A DNA stretch of 64,000 nt, from contig CM062811.1 of NCBI GenBank assembly GCA_031772625.1, positions 644,442,820 to 644,506,819 on the forward strand, given 5' to 3'. A program made the position numbers and the translations under genes. Below, piece by piece: positions 33,480 through 43,221 of the stretch (position 1 is the stretch's first letter; each line of letters starts with the position of its first letter). The notes under the pieces were generated by a model, which worked only from the letters and a program-made list of their open reading frames with translations, was not told where the DNA came from and did no database searches. Source of the DNA: Pinus tabuliformis (taxonomy: Eukaryota > Streptophyta > Pinopsida > Pinales > Pinaceae).

Positions 33480-33663
33480 TTTTAAACACATACATGGCAA
33501 ATGCAGAATATGAAGGATAAACATTGAATGCGTCTATTATTAACATGATATACATTTATAATACATTTTGACGACTCTTGGTTTCCATATACCAAGTGTT
33601 ATATTGGACTCCCTTTGACTATTTACATTCCACACCAACTCTTAGAGGATTAGGTGTCCAACA
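33480..33663 (-). repeat. 3' LTR of nested element
   Basis: 184 bp, the same length as its partner. Its last base pair at 33481 is changed, so the plus strand reads TTTTAAAC where the partner reads TGTTAAAC. The copies differ at perhaps 10-12% of positions by eye. Confidence 0.9.
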
Positions 33664-33779
33664 TTCCCCCCCTTAATGCGAAGGGGTATGTACGAGTCCA
33701 CGAAGAGAGATGTAATAAAAATTGTGCAAAAATTCGTGGAAACACTAGGTTGACTGTTCTCTCTAAAATTTTGGCATAA

Positions 33780-34140
33780 GGTGGTGGTTTAAGGATGACC
33801 ACCAACATTGGAATGCTTAGTGCAGTTCCTGAAACTCTTCCAAGTCTAGCAAGAAGCTGAAATATTATGCTAGAGGAAGTGTCCCTAATGATTTGGAGAG
33901 GGAGACCTTCAACTTGAAAAAGGGAGGTCTACAACCTGCAGTGGTTTAAGGATGAACACCAACTATGGAATGCTTAATGCAATTCCTAGAACTCTTCCAA
34001 AATTGGCAAGAAGCTAAAGTCTTCTACTAGAGGAAGTGTCCCCAATTATTTGAAGAGGGAGAAGCTCAACCTGAAGAGGGTGGTCTCAAACCTGCATAGA
34101 TGGTTTAAGGCTGACCACCAACCAAAGGCATGCTCAAGGG
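33780..34140. repeat. ~157-bp tandem repeat inside nested LTR element
   Basis: Units starting near 33784, 33941 and 34099 share 'tggtttaaggatga(c/a)caccaac', 'ggaatgctta', 'tagaggaagtgtccc' and 'gagaggga(g)a'. Two are full length and the third is partial. It sits next to the polypurine tract side of the element. Confidence 0.8.
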
Positions 34141-37058
34141 CATCTTTGTCTCTGGCTACAACTCTGAATCTGAAGCTTGTAGATGACCATCACTTCCCCC
34201 CTGTCAGATACAATGTGAGATGATGGAGAAAACTCAACTGTAATACTTTTCAATACTCTAAAAGAAATTCTGACATATGATTGAAATTTCTTCTTGGATG
34301 TTGAACCCCATTTCCAAGAAGCAATCCATCCAAGGTGAATCTTTGTTCTTGCAAGAGGTTTGTTTTTGAAGCAGCTATTTGAAGAATGAGTGGTTTTATG
34401 AAAATTATCACATGGATGAAGATCAAAACAATGATATTTCATATGGGCAACTCATTCATAATGTTGGCATTTAACATTTTGCTATGGCTGCTATGGAAGA
34501 GGACCAAAAGTTGAATATGAATTTTCATAAAAAAATCCAACACTTTGAAACTAGATGGGCTTTGAGTAATCTAGAATATGAAAGGACACATCCTTGTCAT
34601 ATCCAAGACCAGTTCTATGCTTGTTATGAACAAGCGTTTCCCAAGGTTTGATGATGGGCTTGGGAAGTATATGCTGAATTTCTGCATGCAACTCAGCTCC
34701 TTCATTGGACACTAAATCTAAATTAACTTGTTTCTTATGGGAGTCTATTTCTATGTTATGTATAGAAACAAGTTGGGAATTATGACTCCATTGTTGTAAT
34801 TCTGCTCGTTGAAGCTGAGCTTAAAGCTAAAAAAGGTCTACCTTCTCCTATGTATACTGCAAACATGTTTTAATATCACAGAGAATGTTCTTGTTGATGT
34901 TTACCATCTCATCTATAGTATAATGTATTAGAGTATTTAACAACTCTAATATATCATCATGTCAATCCATCTCAAAACAATTGAATTAGATGAATGGTGT
35001 TGGCTTTGACTACAAATGCACAATATAATTTAGAACTATATGTACCAACACATGAACTATTGCAACTTAACGTTATCCAATTATACAATACAATTGAAGA
35101 GGCATATATTCTCTGCTCAACACGTATACATCAACATAACTTGCATGAACTCGGTTATCACCACTCACAATTTCACTTCAATTTATATGCAGTGTTCAAT
35201 ACATATAAACTATTCAGTCCTCACCATTCATAGTGCATGAGCCACCTCAATCAAACCTCATATGAATGGATCTCAATATATATATTAAACCATAGACTTT
35301 AACATACATATATCGGAATTTAAAGAATGGAAATACACAAAAAAAAATTCAAAACACCACACCATATTTACATTGAGAAAAATACATATATGGCATCCCA
35401 TAATACAACACATGACCTTCATATTTTCATCACATCACCATTCTGGCAGTTTCATATATCACACAGGACTTGACTTCAATTAAGGCATTGAAATGCACCA
35501 GGATGTTCAATGCTCCATCCAACATAAAACAACTCTCAAGAGTACTGCAATCTATTCAAGCGTCTCACCAATGTCAATCACTAGACTTGACTAACTACTC
35601 CAAAGCTCATACCTATTGCAGTAAATTGAGTTACATGATGAAAATCTAATCCTATTCAACAAATTATGTTAGGCATGAAGAAAAAGGCACGAACGACAGG
35701 TGGTACTTTGAGTTAAACCTCGTGAAAAATTGTGTCCTTCTTCCTCAATTTGTGCTTTGAAACCAACTCCAACGATTTTTAGAAAGTGAAAAAATTTAGA
35801 CTCCACAACTCAGGAAGACAACTCAGGAAGAGAGGTGGAATGTCTGGCTGCATGAGGAAAGTAGTGTATTTGTAGGTATTAATGCATATGGCCAATGGGT
35901 ATTAATGCTTAAGGGAGAGGGCTGAGAGGCCTAGGCTTGAGTGAGGCGAGCAGTCGTGTTCACCAGCATAAAGTAGCAACAACATTCAACAAAGTTGGAG
36001 TGGGAGGATACCAGCAACGTAATATGGGCAGTATTACACAACGTTGAAGTGGTATATGGCTTGGCTCTGAGAAAAGTTTTGGCGAGGGAGGTAACAATCA
36101 ACATTTTTTATGCCATGGATTCCAAGCTCAACACATGAAACTCAATGAGTATGAGCCAGTGCAGGTGCAATACATTTCGTAGAGATGGTAGGATTGATGG
36201 ACAACTCTGGGAAGGTGAGGCCCCAAATTATGGGTATGAATATTTTTGATTCATGAAGTTGCAAAATATGAGAGAGAAAAGAGAGAAAATGAGGAAAGGA
36301 TGGTCGATGGAGTTGTCAAAACTGCATACAATCCACAAGACAGACTTACATATTCTTTGCACAAGGGCCTCTCCACTGTCTAGAGAGAAAATGACTATCA
36401 AGGTACCAGAATAAAACTTCACTACCTCATGTCAAGAACTTCCGGATATTACTGATTACTCCCTTGCTGTAATTCATGTGGCTTATTTGTAGTGGGCCCA
36501 ATCGAAGCAACACCAACTGCATAGAGGCACATCAAAGGTCTCGACCAGATTTCATCGTGTACAACGAAGCTCTAGAAGCATTTGTGCTAGTGGTCGATAT
36601 ATAAATGGAAAGGGAGAGCCAATAAGAAAACGAAACAAGTTGTGTATGGGACAAGGAAGAGGGATGGAAGTGCAAATGTCCTTTCAGAATTATAAGAAGA
36701 AACAAATTAAAAATAGTACACAGAGAAATGGTATATTGCAAAGTTGTGAATTTTTAGAAGGGAGTTACTCCAAGATTGACAAGCTCAGAATGACAGAGGC
36801 ATTTTTGCATGAATATGTATAGAAAAGAGTCTGACATAACAAGAAATCTAAAGTTGCAGGCAGAGTGGGAATTTTTTTTTTTTGGCAGAGAACGTGCACT
36901 GACACAGAGTAAATATAGGATCTAAGTCTTATTACATAGAAGAGTATATAGAGTGCATGTAGGAATTTTAACAGAGAAGGAGCGCTCAGATTCACAAATA
37001 CCACAAAAAAAAGTGGCTCAAAATGGAGCAGGGACATCAATCACTCGCTCTAATACCA

Positions 37059-37242
37059 TGTTAAACACACACATGTCGAATGCAGAATATGATGGATAAT
37101 CATTGAATTCAACTATTTTTCACGTGATATACATTTATAATACATTATGATGACCTTGGGTTTCCATATATCAAGTGCTCTCTTGGACTCCCTTTGACTA
37201 TTTACATTCCACACCAACCCTTAGAGGATTATGTGTCCAACA
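37059..37242 (-). repeat. 5' LTR of nested element
   Basis: 184 bp with intact TG…CA ends, immediately followed on the minus strand by the primer-binding site TGGTATTAGAGC. Confidence 0.9.
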
Positions 37243-38190
37243 AAAGGAAAAGGCACAAAGAATGCTATAGTCAAGAAAGAGGGAGAGAAACTCACGTGTA
37301 AACATTTTTTGAAAGAAAGCCACGATGAAGACCATTGTTAGAAACTACATCGAGAAATGAGACTAAAGAAGTTTAACAACAAGGGGAAACAAAATACTTT
37401 TGCAACAACTCAACAAGATCTAGGATCTGATTTAGGTGATGAAACCAAAATCACAACCATGGGAATGAAAGGTAAAGCTTCTATTGCAAGTACTAGTTCT
37501 TCTAGTAAGCCTATTGAGTCTCAAAATTATAAAGAAAGAATTGAGCTTTTCCATATTAGGTTCATTACAAAACATACCAAAGTTGATACCTTGTTTGATA
37601 ATGGATCCCAAGTTAACCTTATTTCTTAAGATATTGTCAAGGAACTAAATGTAGAAACTACACCTCATCCTAAACCTTACCCTTTGGTTTGGATATGTGA
37701 AAATCCAAAATTGCAAGTGACAAGAAAATGTAAACTTAAATTTTCTATCACTACAAACTTTATTGATGAGTTACAACTTGATGTTGTACCACTTCACAAA
37801 TGTGGAATTGTTTTAGGGAGTCCATACTTGTATGACCAAAAAACATATTCTATCATCATGAGAAAAAATATCATCTTTATAAAGATGGAATTGAGTATAT
37901 TTTTAGATCACATCACAAGAAGATGAACTTGCCTCTTGTAAGTGCTAGTAAAATGAATAGCCTTGTGCATGCTAGTAAGAATTTTGTATTATTGATGATA
38001 AAACCCAAAGATATTTTTGAATTTGAAGCCTTCCAAGGATGTGATTCAAAACTCGAGCATGATTTGGTTGGATTTGTTAACACATATGATAAGATGTTTT
38101 AGGAACCTGAAGGGTTGCCTCCTAAAAGAGGAATCTAACATGAGATTCAATTGCAGTAGGATGCACCTCTTCCAAACATTGGCATGTACA
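37243..38190 (+). pseudogene. Gypsy gag end and protease
   Basis: Immediately after the second AAAGG the Gypsy frame resumes. A zinc-knuckle-type CKHFLKESHDEDHC lies at about 37294-37335. From 37357 there is an open frame with a Ser-rich linker, then the retropepsin motif LFDNGSQVNLIS at about 37590, which keeps the catalytic Asp. It continues after a TAA stop with KIKHCGIVLGSPYLYDQ-like sequence (37800-37850), typical of the flap and second half of Gypsy protease. Confidence 0.8.
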
Positions 38191-39290
38191 AAATGTCAGT
38201 TTTGGAGAATGCAGAGATCAAGAAGAAAATTCAAGTGCTACTTGAAAAAGGGGTCATCACGCCTGGTACATCTCCTTGTGGGTCTCCTACTGTCTTGGTT
38301 CCAAAGAAGGATTGTACATGGTGCATGTGTGTGGATTTTAGAGCTTTAAATAAAATCATAATAAAGAATCATTATCTTTTTCCTTGTATTTATGATTTGG
38401 TAGACCAGTTAAAGAATGTTGATTATTTAATTAAGTTAGATTTGAGAAGCAGTTATTATCAAATCAAGATTTCTAAAGGTGATATTTGGAAGATTTCTTT
38501 CAAGACAAAACAAGGTTTGTTTGAATGGTTGGTTATGCCATTTGGTCTTTGCAATGCAACTGCAACATTTATGAGAGTTATGAATGATGTGTTGAGACCA
38601 TTCCTTCATGATTTTGTGTAGTCTACTTAAATGATGTTTTGATCTTCAATAAGACTTGTGAAGAGCATATCAAGCATGTGAAACAAGTTTTATATGTCTT
38701 AAAGAAAGGGAAATTGTATTTGAAGATGTCTAAGTGTGAACTTAGGAAAGCATATTTGGTATGTTTGGTTCATATTGTAGGAGGGGGTGAATTGAAGATT
38801 GATCCCTCAAAAGTTGAAGTCATTGTGAATTGGCATAAACCTAATAATGTAACAGAAGTTAGGATCATTTTGGGAGAAACCCAATATTGGAGAAAGTTTA
38901 TTACTAAATTATCATCTATTTCATCTCCGTTGCATGCTTTGATAAGTGTTAAATATGTATTTCAGTGGGGAGGCAAGCAACATAATGCATTCGATACATT
39001 GAAAGAGAAAATTAGCACAACACCATTTCTTGCACTTCCATATCTTAAGCAACCATTTGAGATTTAAACCAATGCAATTGATTATGTCATGGGCATAGTT
39101 TTGATGCAACATTGTAAGATTGTTTGTTATCATTCTAAAACCTTTATCAATGCAATAATTAACTATCCAACTTATGATAAAGAGTTGTACTCTTTGGTAC
39201 AAAGCGTGAAGAAATGGAAGCACTATTTCATGGGTAAAGAAACAATTATTCATACTGACCATCAACCTTTTCAATATTTATAATCGCAAA
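38184..39290 (+). pseudogene. Gypsy reverse transcriptase and RNase H
   Basis: RT reads CGSPTVLVPKKD, DFRALNKIIIKNHY, LDLRSSYYQIKI (with the first catalytic Asp) and MPFGLCNATATFMRVMND. The frame then stops at 38619-38621. One base is missing there and the next frame carries VYLNDVLIF, where the usual YLDD is YLND, so a catalytic Asp is lost. The thumb/connection follows (38639-39067). RNase H reads TNAIDYVMG, YDKELYSLVQSVKKWKHYF and HTDHQPFQYL at 39070-39283. Confidence 0.88.
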
Positions 39291-39556
39291 CCAAGCTACA
39301 AGTTAGACATTTCAGGTGGATGTTGTTTCTACAGCAATTCCATTTGGCAATCAATTACAAGAAATGTGTATACAAGAAAGTTGCTCATTTGTTTTCAAGG
39401 CCTATTGTTAATGCATATGCCATTCTTAAGCATAACCCAATCATGCATGAAATTTATATTGAGCAATATGCTCAAGATAACAATTTTAAATATATTTATG
39501 AAACTTTGATTCAAGGAAATCATGTACCATCTTGGCAAGTTATGTGTTCAATAGGG

Positions 39557-39894
39557 TGAAATAGTCACGATTTTCGTTACACCAAAACCCACAGGTGTTA
39601 GTAAACAGACACATCGCTAGATTTAAGCACATGCCCGAAACACACGGGGAGCGTTGACCTTCTACACTGCCATTAACAGGGAGCCAACAATCTCCCCCCC
39701 AATGCGAGCCTAGTGTGTTTTGAACTCGAGACCTCTGGCTCTGATACCACTTGTTGGAATCATGATTGCCGTTACACCAAAACCTGTAGGTGTTAGTAAA
39801 CAGACACATCGCTAGATTTAAGCACATGCCCGAAACACACGGGGAGCGTTAACCTTCTACACCGCCATTAACAGGGAGCCAACAATAAAATTGC
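39557..39894 (-). mobile_element. 338-bp TRIM (miniature LTR retrotransposon)
   Basis: Two direct repeats, 39557-39689 and 39752-39894, flank a 62-base interior. On the minus strand the LTRs start TGTTGGCTCCC and the upstream copy ends TTCCAACA. The interior is just a primer-binding site (AGTGGTATCAGAGCCAGAGG) and a polypurine tract (GGGGGGGAGAT) with about 30 bases between. It has no coding capacity. The left LTR end is degraded, and no matching target duplication is visible (TAGGG at left, ATAAA at right), so the insertion site was later rearranged. Confidence 0.88.
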
Positions 39895-40292
39895 CTTGTA
39901 AAAGTATAGTAATTTCTAGTCAATCTAGGTTGTTCATTAGGTGGAGATTTGATGGTAGAAGTTACGTTTAATTTAGGGTTTTTTGCCCTAGAAGGAAACC
40001 CATCACTATATATAAGGGAATTGTTTTGCGTCTATGTAGATCTGTATTCTGAGTGAGAAAGAGAGAGGAGATTGAGAGCAAAAAGGGTGTTACAGCGGAT
40101 CTGCTGTAGGTTGTATCTCTTTAGTTTGCTAGATAATATAAAAGGAAGGACTGGTCGTTTCTCCGTGGATGTAGCCCAAATTCGGTGAACCACGTATATC
40201 TGTGTCTCTCTTGTTTTATGTGTTTTTTCTGTGTTTATATTTCTGCTATATTTTATGTGTTCCATTGCTTCGTAATATATAATTTTCTAACA
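39895..40292 (+). repeat. 5'-truncated 5' LTR of Copia element 3
   Basis: It begins abruptly at the TRIM end, at a point matching about 42820 of the 3' LTR, and ends TTTTCTAACA before the primer-binding site. Roughly the first 200 bases of the LTR are missing. It contains the 'cactatatataagggaa' region, a plausible TATA promoter. Confidence 0.88.
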
Positions 40293-40308
40293 ACTGGTAT
40301 CAGAGCAT

Positions 40309-42522
40309 GGAATTCGCAGAGAGAAGACAGTTCCAAGAACACCACAAGAAAATGGTGTGTTCGAAAGTATGAACAGAACAATCATGTAGCGTGCAAGGTG
40401 CATGAGATTGCATGTAGGATTGCCTTTACAATTTTGGGAAGATGTTGTAGATACTGTTTTTTATCTAATAAACAGAGGGCCTTCAAGTTCCTTGGATGGT
40501 GGTGTTCCAGAGGAAGCATGGGCAGGTAAAAAGGTAAACTACTCCTTTTTAAAGCCTTTTGGTTGTGAGGCCTTTGTCCATATTAATAAAGAAAATAGAA
40601 CAAAGCTTGAGGAAAAATCAAAGAAATGTACCTTTATTGGATATGGTGTTAATGATTTTGGTTATCGCTTATATGATTATGAAAATCAAAAAATCATTAG
40701 GAGCAGAGATGTAATATTCAATGATAAGGTCTTGTATAAGAATCAGTTGCACGAAAAGAAACAGGAAAAAGAAAACAAGGAATACACAGTTCTTGATGAG
40801 ATCACTGAAAAAGTAAAGGTGCCTGAAAATAATAATAATCAACAACCACAACAACAACAACCACCATAGCAACAACAAGCACCCCAAACACTTGAAAGTG
40901 GTGTTAGAAGATCTACTAGGATAAGTAGACCCCCTGAACGATATTCTCCTTCATTATATTATTTATTGTTGACTAATTCTGGTGAACCCGAATGTTATGA
41001 AGAAGTAATGCAAGTTGAAAGCAGGAAGAAGTGGGAGCTAGCCATGGAAGAAGAGATGGACTCATTAATACATAACCAAACTTTGGACTTAGTTAGGTTG
41101 CCTGCAGGTAAAACTTCATTGCAGAATAAATGGGTTTACAGGCTAAAGGAAGAAGATGGAGGAAACCAGAGGTACAAAACTAAACTTGTGGTGAAGGGGT
41201 TTTCACAGAAGAAAGGTATTGATTTTGATGAAATATTTTCTCCTGTTGTTAAAATGACTTCAATCAGAACTATTTTAAGTCTAGTAGCAGTTGAAGATTT
41301 TCATCTTGAATAGTTAGATGTAAAGACAACCTTTCTCCATGGGGATTTGGAGGAAGAGATATATATGCAGCAACCACAAGGATATGAGGTAAAAGGGAAG
41401 GAGAAACTAGTGTTCAGGTTGACTAAGAGCTTGTATGGCTTAAAATAGGCTCCAAGGCAGTGGTATCTAAAATTTGACAAGTTTATGTCTGAACAAGGTT
41501 ATACTAGGTGTCACTTGGATCATTGTGTTTATCTGAAAAAGAAAAATGATGGCAGCTACATTATACTGTTATTGTATGTGGATGGCATGCTTGTTGCAGG
41601 GTCTAACATGCAGGAAATAAATGTGCTCAAAAGAAAATTGGCAAATTCATTTGCAATGAAGGATTTGGGAGCTACAAAATAAATCCTTGGTATGAGAATA
41701 ACTAGAGACAGGAAAAATCACAAATTAACATTGTCTAAAAATGAGTACATACAAAAGGTGTTGAAAAGATTTAGTATGCACAATGCAAAACCAGTTAGTA
41801 CACCTTTTTCTAGCCATTTCAAACTTAGTAAGGAAATGTGCCCAAAGACCCAAGAAGACATGGATTATATGTCTAAAGTCCCATATGCATCAGCAGTTGG
41901 GAGCTTAATGTATGCAATGGTCTGCACAAGGCCTGATATTGCACATGCAGTGGGAGTTGTAAGCAGGTACATGGACAATCCAGGAAAGGAACATTGGATG
42001 GTAGTGAAATGGATTCTCAGATATTTGAAAGGTACCACAAATCAAGCATTATGCTTTGGTGGTTCAAACATTTCTCTATAGGGATATGTTGATGCAGATA
42101 TGGCAGGTGACAGAGATAACAGGAGGAGCACTACAAGATACATATTTACTGTAGGTGGAACTGCTATTAGTTGGGTTTCAAATGCACTTTCAACAACAGA
42201 AGAAGAGTATGTTGCTGCTACAGAGGCTGGTAAAGAAATGATTTGGTTATAAAGGTTTATGAGTGAATTGGGTAAGAAATATGATATGGGCACATTATAC
42301 AATGATATCCAAAGTGTCATTCATCTTGCAAAGAACTCAACATTTCATTCCAGGACTAAACACATACAGCTCAAGTACCATTTCATACGATCAGTGTTGG
42401 AAGATGGAGAGTTGAAGCTGCAAAAGATACACACTAGCCAGAATACTGCAGATATGCTAACAAAAGATGTAACCAGGGAGAAACTGAGAATATGCTCAGT
42501 TTCAATTGGTCTTCAAGTATGA
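40309..42522 (+). pseudogene. Copia integrase C-terminus, reverse transcriptase and RNase H
   Basis: One frame throughout. Integrase end: VPRTPQENGVFESMNRT (catalytic Glu kept), FEDVVDTVFYLINRG-like text, FGCEAFVHI, KCTFIGYG. A Gln-rich linker follows. [53 protein letters not shown] and LLLYVDGMLVAG, where the usual YVDD is YVDG, removing a catalytic Asp. RNase [45 protein letters not shown]. Stops: TAG 40387, TAG 40867, TAG 41311, TAG 41446, TAA 41680, TAG 42079, TAA 42250. At least six sit where the family has Gln. Confidence 0.92.
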
Positions 42523-42618
42523 TGAAGAATATGAGAAATAGCCAAGTCCAAAGAGGAGTCATTATCCAGCAAATGAAGCAGCGGTGGATTTGCTATAATC
42601 AGCCTCCAAGTGGGAGAT

Positions 42619-43221
42619 TGTTGGGTGTGGAGCCTGATTATCTTCTGTATTCAAAGGTATTGCCACATTGGACCCCAGTTTGAAATGGGGACGGAAACGT
42701 CGCCTGTAATATATTCGCTGCAGGGGGGGTCCAGGGGGGCCGACTGCGACCTTTACGGAGCCCCCCACTGGCGGGGGATTTCAAGGGCAGCGCCCCCGAA
42801 GCTAAGAATAGATGTAAATTTTCTTTGTAAAAGTATAGTAACTTCTAGTCAATTTGGGCCGTTCATTAGGTGGAGATCTGATGGTAGAAGTTATGTTTAA
42901 TTTAGGGTTTTTTGCCCTAGAAGGCAACCCCTCACTATATATGAGGGAATTGTATTGCGTCTATGTAGATCTGTATTCTGAGTGAGAAAGAGAGAGGAGA
43001 TTGAGAGTGAAGAGGGTGTTACAACGGATCTATTGTAGGTTGTATCTCTTCAGTTTGCTAGATAATATAAAAGGAAGGACTTTTTGTTTCTCTGTGGATG
43101 TAGCCCAAACTGGGTGAACCACATATATCTATGTCTCTCTTGTTTTATGTGTTTTTTCTATGTTTATATTTTTGCAATATTTTATGTGTTCCATTGCTCC
43201 GTAATATATAATTTTATAACA
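42619..43221 (+). repeat. 3' LTR of Copia element 3
   Basis: 603 bp, starting TGTTGGGTGTGG after the polypurine tract and ending TTTTATAACA. It holds a GC-rich block at 42720-42800 with runs of G and C, the TATA-like 'cactatatatgaggg' and a T-rich 3' region. It is very similar to 39895-40292 where they overlap, so this insertion is younger than Copia element 1. Confidence 0.9.

Larger units (their letters stand above)
33475..37247 (-). mobile_element. Nested non-autonomous LTR retrotransposon (3.76 kb), minus strand
   Basis: It has two 184-bp LTRs at 33480-33663 and 37059-37242, flanked by exact target duplications AAAGG (33475-33479 and 37243-37247). On the minus strand each LTR starts TGTTGGACAC and the 5' copy ends TTTAACA. 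The primer-binding site TGGTATTAGAGC abuts the 5' LTR (37058 downward). A polypurine tract AAGGGGGGGAA abuts the 3' LTR (33664-33674). The 3.4 kb interior has no gag, protease, integrase or RT that I can recognise, so it must have moved with enzymes from another element. It interrupts the Gypsy gag. Confidence 0.9.
32483..39556 (+). mobile_element. Ty3/Gypsy retrotransposon, decayed, interrupted by nested LTR element
   Basis: The primer-binding site TTGGCATCAAAGCATGG (32483-32499) precedes gag (32590-33479). Gag is interrupted at 33480 by another LTR element and resumes at 37243. Downstream come the zinc knuckle, protease, RT, RNase H and the start of the integrase region (…HLGKLCVQ near 39535-39550). 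The element is then cut off by a TRIM and a Copia. The gene order PR-RT-RH-IN is Gypsy-type. Its 3' LTR is not present. Confidence 0.88.
39895..43221 (+). mobile_element. Copia retrotransposon with large internal deletion
   Basis: The 5' LTR remnant (39895-40292) aligns with the last two-thirds of the 3' LTR (42619-43221). A primer-binding site CTGGTATCAGAGCATGG starts at 40294. About 15 bases later the sequence jumps into the integrase near its catalytic Glu, so gag, protease and most of integrase are deleted. The remaining integrase C-terminus, RT and RNase H form a single frame with no frameshift, broken only by stop codons. The polypurine tract AAGTGGGAGAT precedes the 3' LTR. Confidence 0.92.

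Noticed and set aside
39540-39827. 95-codon minus frame with an internal repeat
   Set aside because: It is translation across the two TRIM LTRs; the repeat in the peptide is the LTR duplication.
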